Assembly (NCBI GenBank): GCA_964575605.1
Contig: CAZNRN010000005.1
Span: forward strand, 1-64,000
Source: JAPWJZ01 sp964575605
GTDB taxonomy: Bacteria; Pseudomonadota; Alphaproteobacteria; Micavibrionales; UBA2020
Length of the DNA stretch: 64,000 nucleotides
Direction: 5' to 3'
A model generated the notes under the pieces. The model saw nothing but the letters and a program-made list of their open reading frames with translations, made no database searches and was not told where the DNA came from. Numbering within the stretch: the stretch's first letter is position 1; each line of letters opens with the position of its first letter. Of the stretch, positions 51,536-60,428 are shown in pieces. The position numbers and the translations under genes are program-made.

Positions 51536-52261
51536 ATGGACCCGATTCAAGCAACCCAACTGGCCGGCACAGCGGCGCAGCATGACCTTTCGGCCTGGGC
51601 CCTGTTTTTGCAGGCGGACCTGATCGTCAAAACCGTGCTGATGATTTTGGGCGCGGCCTCGGTCTGGAGCTGGGCGATCATCATCGACAAGTGGATCACG
51701 TTTAAATCGGCCGACATCAAGGCGGGCAAGTTCGAAACCTCGTTCTGGTCGGGCGAACCGCTTGAGAAAATCTACAAGCGCATCTCGGCCAAGCCGGGCG
51801 ACCCGATGGCGCGCACCTTCTGCTCGGGCATGAATGAATGGAAGCTGACCGTCGACACCGCGCCCAGCGTCGACGGCGACCTGCGCGCAGGCCTGCAGCA
51901 GCGCATCGATCGCGCCATGGCGACCTCCATCAACCGCGAAGTGGGGGTGCTGGAGCGTTACATGACCTTCCTCGCCACCGTCGGCTCGACCGCGCCCTTT
52001 ATCGGGTTGTTCGGCACCGTCTGGGGCATCATGAATTCCTTCTCGGCTATCGCGGGCACGCAGAACACCTCGATCGCCGTAGTCGCGCCCGGTATTGCTG
52101 AAGCGCTCTTTGCGACGGCCATCGGCCTTGTCGCGGCTATCCCGGCGGTTGTGGCTTACAACAAATTCTCCACCGACCTTGGCCGTTACCATGACAGGCT
52201 CGACGCTTTCGCGGCGGAATTCAGCGCGATCCTCGGCCGTCACCTCGAGCGGGGGGCTTAA
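51536..52261 (+). CDS. tolQ: TolQ proton-channel subunit
   Basis: A 241-residue inner-membrane protein of the MotA/TolQ/ExbB family, with three membrane segments (about 28-48, 140-160, 178-200). The family signature GTVWGIMNSFSAI and A-P-G-I-A-E-A-L near residues 165-190 are present. With TolR it converts proton flow into motion of TolA, needed for outer-membrane constriction at division. GAAGGA precedes the ATG. Confidence 0.95.
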   Translation: MDPIQATQLAGTAAQHDLSAWALFLQADLIVKTVLMILGAASVWSWAIIIDKWITFKSADIKAGKFETSFWSGEPLEKIYKRISAKPGDPMARTFCSGMNEWKLTVDTAPSVDGDLRAGLQQRIDRAMATSINREVGVLERYMTFLATVGSTAPFIGLFGTVWGIMNSFSAIAGTQNTSIAVVAPGIAEALFATAIGLVAAIPAVVAYNKFSTDLGRYHDRLDAFAAEFSAILGRHLERGA

Positions 52262-52264
52262 GCG

Positions 52265-52711
52265 ATGGGGGCGAAGCTCGCATCATCTTCCCGCGGCGGC
52301 GGGCGCAGGCGCGCCAACGTCATGGCGGAAATCAACGTGACGCCGTTTGTGGACGTGATGCTGGTGCTGCTGATCATCTTCATGGTGACCGCGCCGCTGC
52401 TGACCGCGGGCGTCTCGATCAACCTGCCCAAGACCAACGCCAAATCGCTGAGCCAGCCCGACAACAAGCCGCTGGAGGTCAGCATCGACGCGCGCGGCGA
52501 CATTTATCTGGGCGACCAGAAGCAGCGCGACGTCGCGACGCTGGTTGAAAAGCTGAAAGCCATTTCGGGCGAGACACAGGGCGAGCGCGTGATCTACTTC
52601 CGCGCCGACAAGGCGCTGCCCTATGGCCGCGGGATGGAAGTGATGGCGGGGGTGCAATCCTCCGGCTTCACCAAGATCGCGCTGGTGACCGAGACCAAGG
52701 ACGGCAAGTGA
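52265..52711 (+). CDS. tolR: TolR proton-channel subunit
   Basis: A 148-residue single-span protein. The membrane segment contains the proton-carrying Asp30 (VTPFVDVMLVLLIIFMV), followed by a periplasmic domain of normal size. It starts 3 bp after tolQ, and its stop overlaps the possible GTG start of tolA. Confidence 0.95.
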   Translation: MGAKLASSSRGGGRRRANVMAEINVTPFVDVMLVLLIIFMVTAPLLTAGVSINLPKTNAKSLSQPDNKPLEVSIDARGDIYLGDQKQRDVATLVEKLKAISGETQGERVIYFRADKALPYGRGMEVMAGVQSSGFTKIALVTETKDGK

Positions 52712-53583
52712 ACCTGAGCCTGACCGAGAGACCGGAAATGAACCGCAAGGCTGTCACATCGTCGCTGATACTGCATGTGGCCGTGCTGGTGCTGGCCACG
52801 GTCAGCTTCCCGTGGCTGAAGCGCGACCTCGACCTGCCGCAGCCCATTTCGGTCGAACTCGTCACCATCGATAAAATCGCCATGACCGACAAGCAGGCCG
52901 TGCGCCCCGAAGCCAAGGTGCCCGAGAAAAAAGAAGAAAAGAAAATAGACAAGCCGCCGCCCGCCAAAACCAGCAAGGCCGAAGTGCCCACGCCGCCCAA
53001 GCCCAAGCTGGAAAAAGAAGAAAAGAAAGAAGAGATCAAAAAGGAAAAGGTCATCGACGAGCTGGCCGCGCCCGAAAAGAAAGAACAGAAAAAGCCCGAG
53101 AAGAAAGAAGTAAAGAAACCGGAGCCGCCGAAAGAGCCGGAGAAAGACTTCGCCTCGGTCCTCAAAAACCTGGCCGAGCCGAAGCCCATGCCGTCGCCCC
53201 CGCCGCCCGCCGAAGCCATCCCGGATAAAAACGTGATGACGCCGCAGGGCGCCAACCTGCCCATCGGCGCGCGCATGACGATGACGGAGGAAGACGCGCT
53301 GCGCAAACAGCTGGAGGGCTGCTGGAACCTGCCCATCGGCGCGAAGGATGCAGACCAGCTGATGGTCGATGTGTTTATGGTTATTAACCCGGACCGCACA
53401 TTACGTTCGGCACAAATTGTAGACTCCGCGCGTTATAGCAGCGACCCGTTTTTCCGTGCCATGGCCGACAGCGCCATGCGGGCGGTACGAAACCCAAATT
53501 GCTCGCCTTTTGAGCTGCCGCCTGATAAATATGATGCTTGGAAAACAGTCACGGTCACTTTCGACCCGAGCCAGATGTTCTAA
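52708..53583 (+). CDS. tolA: TolA / TonB-like energy transducer
   Basis: A 291-residue protein: one N-terminal membrane segment (about 15-32), a highly charged Lys/Glu/Pro rod (about 60-165), and a C-terminal TolA domain (about 190-290; LEGCWNLPIGAKDADQLMVD, then PNCSPFELPPDKYDAW). It connects TolQR to TolB/Pal in the periplasm. The first start is a GTG inside the tolR stop; an ATG at 52738, which begins nearer the membrane segment, is equally plausible. Confidence 0.92.
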   Translation: MNLSLTERPEMNRKAVTSSLILHVAVLVLATVSFPWLKRDLDLPQPISVELVTIDKIAMTDKQAVRPEAKVPEKKEEKKIDKPPPAKTSKAEVPTPPKPKLEKEEKKEEIKKEKVIDELAAPEKKEQKKPEKKEVKKPEPPKEPEKDFASVLKNLAEPKPMPSPPPPAEAIPDKNVMTPQGANLPIGARMTMTEEDALRKQLEGCWNLPIGAKDADQLMVDVFMVINPDRTLRSAQIVDSARYSSDPFFRAMADSAMRAVRNPNCSPFELPPDKYDAWKTVTVTFDPSQMF

Positions 53584-53595
53584 CGGAGTTTAGCC

Positions 53596-54897
53596 ATGAA
53601 AAAGTTTATTGCCCTCGCGCTGATGCTGGCGCTGTTCGTCCCTGCCATCGCGCATGCCGATTTGCGCCTGACGGTGGGTAGCGGCAAGGTCGATCCCATG
53701 CCCATCGCCATCCCCGTTTTCGCGGGCGGCGACGGCGAGCTTGGCAAGAATATGTCGGATGTGGTTTCCGCCGACCTGCAGCGCTCGGGCCTCTTCCGTC
53801 CGCTCAACCGTTCTTCCTTTATCCAGCCGGCCGATGCCGCCGCGCGCGCGCCGAACTTCGGCGAATGGCGCGGGGTAGGGGCGCAGGCGCTGGTTACCGC
53901 GCTGCTGTCCAAAACCGGCGACGGCAAGACGCGCGTCGAATTCCGCCTCTGGGACGTTTTCGCGCAGCAGCAGATGGTCGGCACGGCCTATATGACGACG
54001 CCCGCCAACTGGCGCCGCATCGCGCATATCATCTCGGATGCCATCTATAAGCGCATCACCGGCGAGGAAGGCTATTTCGACAGCCGCCTGGTGTATATCT
54101 CGGAAACCGGCCCCGGCAACGCGCGCGTGAAGCGCCTCGCCATCATGGACCAGGACGGCGCGAACCACCGCTACCTCACCGACGGCCGCGCACTTGTGCT
54201 GACGCCGCGCTTCTCGCCGACGCGCCAGCAGATTACCTATATGGCCTATTACAACAACAAGCCGCGTGTCTATATCTATGATATCGACTCAGGCGCGCAG
54301 CGCGTGCTGGGCGATTTCCCGGGCATGACCTTTGCGCCGCGTTTCTCGCCCGACGGCAACCGCGTCGTGATGTCTCTGTCCAAAAACGGCAACGCCGACA
54401 TCTACACGATGAACATCGGCAGCAAGGCCGTGAGCAAGCTGACGAACGACGCCTCGATCAACACCTCGCCCAGCTTCTCGCCCGACGGCCGCCGTATCGC
54501 CTTTGAATCCGACCGCAGCGGCAAGCAGCAGATTTATGTGATGAACGCCGACGGCTCGGGCCAGCAGCGCATCACCTTCGGCGACGGCCGCTATGCGAAC
54601 CCCGTCTGGTCGCCCCGCGGCGACCTGATCGCCTTCACCAAGATGTCGGGCGGCAGCTTCTACATCGGCGTGATCAAACCCGACGGCAAAGGCGAGCGCC
54701 TGATTACGCAGGCCTATCACGTCGAAGGCCCCACCTGGTCGCCGAACGGCCGCGTGCTGGCTTACTTCAAGGAAAAGCCGAACGGCAAGGCGCGCTCCGC
54801 CAAGGTCTATACCATCGACCTGACAGGCTATAACGAGACGCAGGTCGCAACGCCGCTCGACGGCTCCGACCCCGCCTGGTCGCCCTTGAATAAGTAA
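53596..54897 (+). CDS. tolB: Tol-Pal system protein TolB
   Basis: A 433-residue periplasmic protein with a signal peptide (cleavage after AHA, about residue 21), the TolB N-terminal domain and a C-terminal beta-propeller. The propeller has repeated F-S-P-D-G-x-R/Q-I-A-F/Y motifs (ASINTSPSFSPDGRRIAFES is one blade). It binds Pal and TolA. The gene is followed at once by a strong terminator, with no pal or ybgF. Confidence 0.96.
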   Translation: MKKFIALALMLALFVPAIAHADLRLTVGSGKVDPMPIAIPVFAGGDGELGKNMSDVVSADLQRSGLFRPLNRSSFIQPADAAARAPNFGEWRGVGAQALVTALLSKTGDGKTRVEFRLWDVFAQQQMVGTAYMTTPANWRRIAHIISDAIYKRITGEEGYFDSRLVYISETGPGNARVKRLAIMDQDGANHRYLTDGRALVLTPRFSPTRQQITYMAYYNNKPRVYIYDIDSGAQRVLGDFPGMTFAPRFSPDGNRVVMSLSKNGNADIYTMNIGSKAVSKLTNDASINTSPSFSPDGRRIAFESDRSGKQQIYVMNADGSGQQRITFGDGRYANPVWSPRGDLIAFTKMSGGSFYIGVIKPDGKGERLITQAYHVEGPTWSPNGRVLAYFKEKPNGKARSAKVYTIDLTGYNETQVATPLDGSDPAWSPLNK

Positions 54898-54910
54898 TCT
54901 TTCGATAAAC

Positions 54911-54940
54911 AAAAAACCCCGGCGAGAGCCGGGGTTTTTT
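54911..54940. terminator. Bidirectional terminator between tolB and the rhomboid-like gene
   Basis: AAAAAACCCCGGC-GAGA-GCCGGGGTTTTTT: the stem is flanked by A on one side and T on the other, so it works in both directions. It serves tolB (plus) and the gene ending at 54945 (minus). Confidence 0.93.
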
Positions 54941-54944
54941 CGTT

Positions 54945-55859
54945 TCAGAATGTTTTGCTGTCATCTTGCGGCGGCGGGGGCGGCGCGTCGGGTTTCGGCT
55001 CGTCTGGCGCAAAAGGGTCATAGGCCGGCTTTGGCTTGCGTGGCGGGAGTTTGTATTCCTGCTTTTCTTCATCCAGCGTGAAGAGAACGTTGTAATCGCG
55101 CAGCAGGAAGGCGAGGCCATAGCCCATCACCATGCCCGCCGCCTGACCCCAAAAGGGGAACATCGTATAGGGCACGTTTTGAATCCCCTTGCCCGACAGG
55201 AATATGCCGCAGACAAGGTTCAGCACGAAGTAAAAGCCGATGAAGTTGCGCGCGAGGACAAACGATGTGCTGGTGCGGCCGCGCCCGTAGCGGGAACCGA
55301 AAACGATCGAGCTGCGACGGTGCCGCCGGCTGCCGAAATGGATTTCAACCTTGAGCCGCGCCAGGGGGAAATAGGCGGCATAGGCGCCCGCCACGGCCGC
55401 CACCGCGCCGCCCGGGCCAAAGGCGATTTTCACGCCCGGGTCTGTATGCGTCACCAGCGCGTCGATGATGGCTGTCAGCACGCCGCAGAGGAAAAAGAAA
55501 AACGTGAAGCGCGCCGCGCCCATCGCATATTCGACGTTATCGCCGAAAACCCAGAGCAGCATGGCCGTCCAGAGCATGCAGAGGAAATTGGGATGCACGA
55601 AAATGCCGCTGAACAGCGTGAAAATTTTCAGGCTGGCCAGAGCACTGCCCAGCGCCTTGAATTTCATGCCCAGCAACAGCGTGCCGAAGGCGGGGCCCAG
55701 CGCCGGTTGCAGCGTCAGCCCCTCGATCGATTTCTGCACGGCGGGGGAGGCGAAAGCGAGGCCCGACGCAATAAGTCCACAGACGACAAGGCATACCAGG
55801 CCGTAGGTGACATAGGGTGTGTCGCGGTCCTGGTTTTCGTCGTCGCTGATGAATATCAT
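54945..55859 (-). CDS. Rhomboid-fold membrane protein, catalytically dead
   Basis: A 304-residue polytopic protein with the rhomboid layout: six or so membrane segments, and loop 1 to TM2 with GIFVHPNFLCMLWTAMLLWVFG. The active-site Ser motif G-x-S-G is replaced by Gly-Pro-Gly-Gly (148-151; Gly150 in place of Ser). The TM6 histidine (A-H-x-x-G) appears as Gly-Gln-Ala-Ala-Gly (Gln239). An intramembrane protease is therefore unlikely; known inactive rhomboids bind and route membrane proteins. A cytoplasmic proline-rich tail follows. The start at 55859 overlaps rppH by four bases; an upstream extension is less likely. Confidence 0.8.
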   Translation of the reverse strand: MIFISDDENQDRDTPYVTYGLVCLVVCGLIASGLAFASPAVQKSIEGLTLQPALGPAFGTLLLGMKFKALGSALASLKIFTLFSGIFVHPNFLCMLWTAMLLWVFGDNVEYAMGAARFTFFFFLCGVLTAIIDALVTHTDPGVKIAFGPGGAVAAVAGAYAAYFPLARLKVEIHFGSRRHRRSSIVFGSRYGRGRTSTSFVLARNFIGFYFVLNLVCGIFLSGKGIQNVPYTMFPFWGQAAGMVMGYGLAFLLRDYNVLFTLDEEKQEYKLPPRKPKPAYDPFAPDEPKPDAPPPPPQDDSKTF

Positions 55860-56407
55860 GCGTCTTTTTTTCCAAGGCTTTTGGTCAGCGGCCTGAATTC
55901 CTTCATCACGCGCTGGTAGACGAGGCGCTTGAAGGGCACGACGTAATCGAGCAGGTCTTCGATATCCACCCATTTCCACGCGCTGAATTCGGGGTGGCTG
56001 TGGGCTTCGAGGTCGATGTCGCTGTCCTTGCCGGTGAATTCAAGCGCGATCCATTTCTGTTTCTGCCCGCGGTATTTTCCGCCCCAGAGTTTTTTCACCA
56101 GGCGTTCGGGCAGGTCGTAGTAAACCCATTCCTCCATGACGCCCAGGATTTTGGCCTTGCGCGTGCCGATTTCCTCTTCCATTTCGCGGAAGACGGCCAC
56201 TTCGGGTTCCTCGCCTTCGTCGATGCCGCCCTGCGGCATCTGCCATGCGCCGGGGTTGTCGAGGCGTTCGGCCACGAAAACGCGGCCGGCCTTGTTCAGC
56301 AGCACGATGCCGACGCCGGGGCGCCAGTCGAGGCTCTGGCGCCAGCTGACGTCGTCGTCCGCGGGCTTACTCTTCCGCGGGCTTTTCTTCTTCGGCGGTT
56401 TTGTCAT
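55856..56407 (-). CDS. rppH: RNA pyrophosphohydrolase (Nudix)
   Basis: A 183-residue enzyme that removes pyrophosphate from 5'-triphosphate mRNA to start decay. The Nudix box is exact: G-x5-E-x7-R-E-x-x-E-E-x-G within GGIDEGEEPEVAVFREMEEE. WRPGVGIVLLN and WQMPQGG are typical of RppH. A basic N-terminal tail of about 25 residues is longer than usual. The start overlaps the end of the yibQ-like gene by 41 bases; AAGG seven bases upstream supports it. Confidence 0.93.
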   Translation of the reverse strand: MTKPPKKKSPRKSKPADDDVSWRQSLDWRPGVGIVLLNKAGRVFVAERLDNPGAWQMPQGGIDEGEEPEVAVFREMEEEIGTRKAKILGVMEEWVYYDLPERLVKKLWGGKYRGQKQKWIALEFTGKDSDIDLEAHSHPEFSAWKWVDIEDLLDYVVPFKRLVYQRVMKEFRPLTKSLGKKDA

Positions 56408-57329
56408 GCTGCGCCTTGGTCTTGATAAGGGATGAAAGCGGCACCAGTTTTATGCCGCGCTGCTGCAGGCCTTCCGCCCAGCTTTTGAGGATGGTGAAAG
56501 TGAGGGGGTAGGGCTGCGCGATGCCGAGCGCATAGCCCCGTTTGCGGGCGAGGTTTTCCAGCGCCAGCAACTGCGCCTTTACGTCGAGTTCCGTCGCCTG
56601 TTCGTCGATGCGCGTATCGGCGGTGATATAGGGGATTTCGGCGTTCATCGCGGCTTCCAACCCTTGAGCGCCCGAGGGCGGCGGGTTTTCGACGAAGACC
56701 GCGCCGCGCTGATGCAGCGTCTGCAAGACAGGCAGCAGGCTTTTCGGGTCGGACATGAAGCTGGAGCCCATGAAGTTCATCGCGCCCGTGATGCCGTTTG
56801 CGTCGCGCAAAATCCAGTTCAGGTTCTCGCTGTTTTCCCTGGCGGCCACGCGCGTCAGCAGCGCGTGTGGGCCGGGGTCGTCGGCGGGATAGCCCGCCGG
56901 CTCCATCGGCAGCAGCATCAGTGCCTCGCGTTTTTCGGCCACGGCCTTTTCGACCAGCGACGCCGCGCGCTGGCTGTAGGGCGAGAAGGCAAGCGCCACC
57001 TGCGGCGGCAGCTCGTCGAACGCGCGGCTGACAGCCGTGTCCGACATGCCGAGGTCGGTCATGATGATGGAGACGTAACCCTCGCCGTCGCCGGGGGGGA
57101 CAATCGTGGTGTCGCTGGAGAAGGAGGTGGCGTTGGCCGAGACCTCGGGCGTGCTGTAGACCGCCTTGATGGCGACGGAGGCCTGCGGCACGCGCGCGTC
57201 GAAGGCCTTGACGGCGGGGCCGGCGGAAAGCCAGAGCCAGCCGCCCGTCGCGAGGACCAGCGCGGCAAAGCCCAGCAGGGCCGCCTTGAAACTGCGCTTA
57301 TGCTCCGGCGGATAAGATGACCATTCCAT
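56367..57329 (-). CDS. Divergent polysaccharide deacetylase family protein (YibQ-like)
   Basis: A 320-residue protein with an N-terminal membrane anchor (about 16-36) and a periplasmic NodB-like barrel (about 75-305). Family segments are present: VSIIMTDLGMSDTAVSRAF, MEPAGYPADDPGPHALLT, and IAQPYPLTFTILKSW. Two positions normally used for metal are changed. The usual D-D-L-G is Thr-Asp-Leu-Gly, and the usual N-H-M-G-S is Asn-Phe-Met-Gly-Ser. It may bind glycan without deacetylating it. It lies 36 bp after ctpA in the envelope gene run. Confidence 0.88.
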   Translation of the reverse strand: MEWSSYPPEHKRSFKAALLGFAALVLATGGWLWLSAGPAVKAFDARVPQASVAIKAVYSTPEVSANATSFSSDTTIVPPGDGEGYVSIIMTDLGMSDTAVSRAFDELPPQVALAFSPYSQRAASLVEKAVAEKREALMLLPMEPAGYPADDPGPHALLTRVAARENSENLNWILRDANGITGAMNFMGSSFMSDPKSLLPVLQTLHQRGAVFVENPPPSGAQGLEAAMNAEIPYITADTRIDEQATELDVKAQLLALENLARKRGYALGIAQPYPLTFTILKSWAEGLQQRGIKLVPLSSLIKTKAQHDKTAEEEKPAEE

Positions 57330-57365
57330 GCCTTGCGCCTGATCCTTGTCTTTCCAAGCGGCCGA

Positions 57366-58814
57366 TTAGGGCTTCGCGGGTTTCTCCGGTGCTTTCTCGG
57401 GCGCTGCGGGCGTGCTTGCGGGTGACGGCGTATCGCCGCGGTAAATGGAAATGCCCTGCAGCAGGTCGATGGCGCGGGCCAGCTGGTAATCGTCTTTTTT
57501 CTCGTCCTTCTTGTCCTTGCCGGCCTTGGCGTTTTTGTCGTCGGGCTTGATGTCTTCGCCGTCGGGTTTTTCGGGGGCGAGGGTGGGTTCCTCCACCTTG
57601 TCTTCGCCCGGCGCGTTCGGGTTTTTCAGCGCGCCTTTCAGATCCGCCTCATGGATTTCCATGTAGGGTTCTTTTTCGGCGACGACCTTGGCGCGTTCGA
57701 CCTTGATGTCGGGCTCGATGCCCTTGGCCTGGATGGAGCGGCCCGAGGGTGTGAAGTAGCGCGCGGTGGTCAGCTTGATAGAGCCGCCGCCCGGCACGTC
57801 GAAGAGGGTCTGCACCGAGCCCTTGCCGAAGCTGCGCGTGCCCATGAGGACGGCGCGTTTGTGGTCCTGCAGCGCGCCCGCCACGATTTCGGAGGCGGAG
57901 GCCGAGCCGCCGTTGATGAGCACAACGATGGGCTTGCCCTTCGCCAGGTCGCCCGGCGTCGCGTTGTCGCGGCGCGTGTCGTCGGCGTTGCGGCCGCGGG
58001 TGGACACGATTTCGCCCTTGTCGAGGAAGGCGTCGGAGATGGCAATCGCCTGCTCCAGCAAGCCGCCCGGGTTGTTGCGCAGGTCGAGGACGTAACCGAT
58101 AAGCTTGGGGCCGGCTTCTTTCTCGATATCATCGATGGCTTTTTTCAGGCCGGCGAAGGATTGCGCGTTGAATTGCGTGATGCGGATATAGCCGACGTTG
58201 CCGTTTTCGACGCGGCTCTTGGTCGACTGGATCTGGATGACGGCGCGGGTCAGCTTGAATTTCAGCGGCTCTTTCGCGCCTTCGCGCACGATGGTCAGGT
58301 TGATCTCCGTGCCGACCTTGCCGCGCATTTTCTCGACCGCGTCATTGAGCGACATGCCCATGACCTGCTGGCCGTCGATTTCAACGATCAAATCCCCGGC
58401 CTGCACGCCGGCCTTGGACGCCGGGGTGTCGTCGATGGGGGTGACGACTTTCACCACGCCGTTTTCCATCGTGACTTCAATACCAAGCCCGCCGAATTCA
58501 CCGCGGTTGGTGATCGACATCGCCTTGGTCTCTTCCTCAGTCATGTAGTTCGAGTGCGGGTCGAGCGAGGTGAGCATGCCGTTCAGCGCGTATTCCATCA
58601 GCTTGCGGTCTTCGACCTTGTCGACGTAGTTCGCGCGCACCTGTTCGAACACGTCGCCGAAAAGCGTCAGCGCCTTGTAGCTGTCCGAGATGGTGGGGCG
58701 GTTCGCCGTGCGGTCGGCGTCATCCTGCGCGGCCGGGGCCGAGAGCGAGGTGAAGGCCAGCACGATGGCGATGGCGGTCGAAGCTTTAACAAGGGTCTTG
58801 ATGGATGTTTTCAT
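57366..58814 (-). CDS. ctpA: Carboxy-terminal processing protease CtpA (S41)
   Basis: A 482-residue periplasmic protease: signal peptide (about 1-29), PDZ domain (about 105-185; GLGIEVTMENG), and S41 core with catalytic Ser306 in GGSASASE and Lys331 in SFGKGSVQ, both intact. The C-terminal tail is long, Lys/Asp-rich and repetitive. It processes envelope proteins and murein enzymes. The gene lies 8 bp after envC. Confidence 0.95.
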   Translation of the reverse strand: MKTSIKTLVKASTAIAIVLAFTSLSAPAAQDDADRTANRPTISDSYKALTLFGDVFEQVRANYVDKVEDRKLMEYALNGMLTSLDPHSNYMTEEETKAMSITNRGEFGGLGIEVTMENGVVKVVTPIDDTPASKAGVQAGDLIVEIDGQQVMGMSLNDAVEKMRGKVGTEINLTIVREGAKEPLKFKLTRAVIQIQSTKSRVENGNVGYIRITQFNAQSFAGLKKAIDDIEKEAGPKLIGYVLDLRNNPGGLLEQAIAISDAFLDKGEIVSTRGRNADDTRRDNATPGDLAKGKPIVVLINGGSASASEIVAGALQDHKRAVLMGTRSFGKGSVQTLFDVPGGGSIKLTTARYFTPSGRSIQAKGIEPDIKVERAKVVAEKEPYMEIHEADLKGALKNPNAPGEDKVEEPTLAPEKPDGEDIKPDDKNAKAGKDKKDEKKDDYQLARAIDLLQGISIYRGDTPSPASTPAAPEKAPEKPAKP

Positions 58815-58822
58815 GGGAAAGT

Positions 58823-59974
58823 TCAGCTTTTATCCTGTTTGCGTTGCGCGACGAGAAGCTGGCGCGGATTGACGGGTTCTCCCCCCTTGCGGAGTTCGAA
58901 ATAGATGCGGGCGTCGGGAAGGTTTTCGGCGGCGCCGATCGGCTCCCCGGAGGAGAGCGAGGCCCCGACAACGGTGTCGATCCTGCCCAGTCCGGCAATG
59001 AGGCTATGATACCCGCCGGAATGCTCTATGATCAAGATTTGCTTGTATTTTTGGAAGGGGCCCGCGAACTTCACGCGGCCCGCAAGGGGCGTCACAACCG
59101 TCGCGCCGCCGGGGGCTGCGAAGGTCAGGCCCTCGCTGCGCGCGCCCAGTTCGTCGGTTTCGCCGAATGACGTCTTGATGGCGCCCGACACCGGCTGCGG
59201 GATGTTGGAGGGCAGGCGCAGGCTGGCGAAATCAGCATTGCCCGAAGAGCCCGCCGGTTTCTTCTTTTTCGCCAGCTCTTCTTTTGCTTTAAGTTTACGC
59301 GCCAAGTCGTCGAGATTCTTGGCAGTTCTTGCCAGTTCGGCAACTTCATCCTCGCGTGCCTTACGGTCGGTGATGGTCTTGGCGTAGAGGCTCTCGCGCT
59401 CTTTAAGTAATCCGGAAAGATCGCCGCGCTGTTCCTTGAGTTTATTGTATTCTTTGGATTGTTCGGCCAGCTGCGCGCCGATGTCGCCCTCGATTTTGGA
59501 AATAGTCGCCAGCTGCGCTTTCAGCGCATCGGAACGTGCGTTCAGGGCGGGGATAAGCGATTTCATAATCAACGAGGCGCGCGCGTTATCGACCGGATCG
59601 CCCTGCATCAGCAGCTCGGGCGTGGAGGCGCGGCTGTAGCGCTGCGCCGCGCCCACGACGCCGCCCAGCGCCTCGTATTCTTCTGTAAACCGCTTTTGCG
59701 CCGTGGCCTTCTGCGTTTTCAGGCTGGCGAGTTTCTGGTTGGTGGCGGCGATGCTGTCTTCGGTGCGGCGCATGACGGTCGCGGTATCGACCAGGCGCTC
59801 TTTCAAATCCGTAACCTGGCCTTCCAGCTCGCTGGATTTTTTCTTCAGCGTCGCAGCCTCGGCCTTTTTGATCGAGAGAAGGGATTTCGCGTCAGGCGCT
59901 GCAAGCACCGGCGACGCGAAGCAAACTGCAGCCGTCATCAGGCCGCAGAGCATTATTCCCCTGAAATTCCCCAT
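58823..59974 (-). CDS. envC: EnvC-like murein hydrolase activator
   Basis: A 383-residue periplasmic protein: signal peptide (about 1-25), a coiled-coil region (about 30-250) and a C-terminal LytM fold (about 265-380). In the LytM domain the zinc ligands are degenerate: SEGLTF replaces H-x-G-x-D, and YFELR replaces the H-x-H strand. This is the state expected of EnvC, which activates amidases and does not cut murein itself. I prefer the ATG at 59974; a longer frame starts inside rlmH. Confidence 0.9.
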   Translation of the reverse strand: MGNFRGIMLCGLMTAAVCFASPVLAAPDAKSLLSIKKAEAATLKKKSSELEGQVTDLKERLVDTATVMRRTEDSIAATNQKLASLKTQKATAQKRFTEEYEALGGVVGAAQRYSRASTPELLMQGDPVDNARASLIMKSLIPALNARSDALKAQLATISKIEGDIGAQLAEQSKEYNKLKEQRGDLSGLLKERESLYAKTITDRKAREDEVAELARTAKNLDDLARKLKAKEELAKKKKPAGSSGNADFASLRLPSNIPQPVSGAIKTSFGETDELGARSEGLTFAAPGGATVVTPLAGRVKFAGPFQKYKQILIIEHSGGYHSLIAGLGRIDTVVGASLSSGEPIGAAENLPDARIYFELRKGGEPVNPRQLLVAQRKQDKS

Positions 59975-59975
59975 T

Positions 59976-60419
59976 CTAGTTCCTGTGGTACGGATGCCCG
60001 GCAATGATCTGCTGGGCACGGTATACCTGCTCTAACAGCATAACCCGAACCAGCATATGAGGCCACGTTTGTTTTCCGAAGGAGAGCAAAAATTTCGCCC
60101 TTTTTCTGACCGTTTCCGTAAGCCCGTCCGCGCCGCCGATCAGGAAGGTGATCTCCTGAGTCTGCTGGCCCCACTTGGAAATCTGCTTTGCAAATTCGGG
60201 CGAGGAAAGAGTCTCCCCGCGCTCGTCAAGCGCGACCAGAAACGCGCCGTCGCCCAGCGCTTTCAAAATCAGCGGCTCCTCGACGGCCGAAGTCGAACCC
60301 TTGGGCGCGTCGATTTCCTTCACGCTGACTTTCCAGTTCATGCGCTTGATGTATTCCTCGCACTGCTCAAGCAGCGGGGAATTCTTCAGTTTTCCGACGG
60401 CGAGGATTTTGATTTTCAT
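59976..60419 (-). CDS. rlmH: 23S rRNA (pseudouridine-1915 N3) methyltransferase RlmH
   Basis: A 147-residue SPOUT methyltransferase that modifies helix 69 of 23S rRNA. It has MKIKILAVGKLKNSPL at the start, the SAM-binding knot segment TFLIGGADGL and the C-terminal RVMLLEQVYRAQQI...HPYHR. The ATG at 60419 is the normal start; the frame extends upstream through a repeat and should not be used. Confidence 0.95.
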   Translation of the reverse strand: MKIKILAVGKLKNSPLLEQCEEYIKRMNWKVSVKEIDAPKGSTSAVEEPLILKALGDGAFLVALDERGETLSSPEFAKQISKWGQQTQEITFLIGGADGLTETVRKRAKFLLSFGKQTWPHMLVRVMLLEQVYRAQQIIAGHPYHRN

Positions 60420-60428
60420 TGAATTTCT

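Noticed and set aside
57651..58904. A 417-residue open frame antisense to ctpA
   Set aside because: Shadow frame; ctpA has signal peptide, PDZ domain and Ser-Lys dyad on the other strand.
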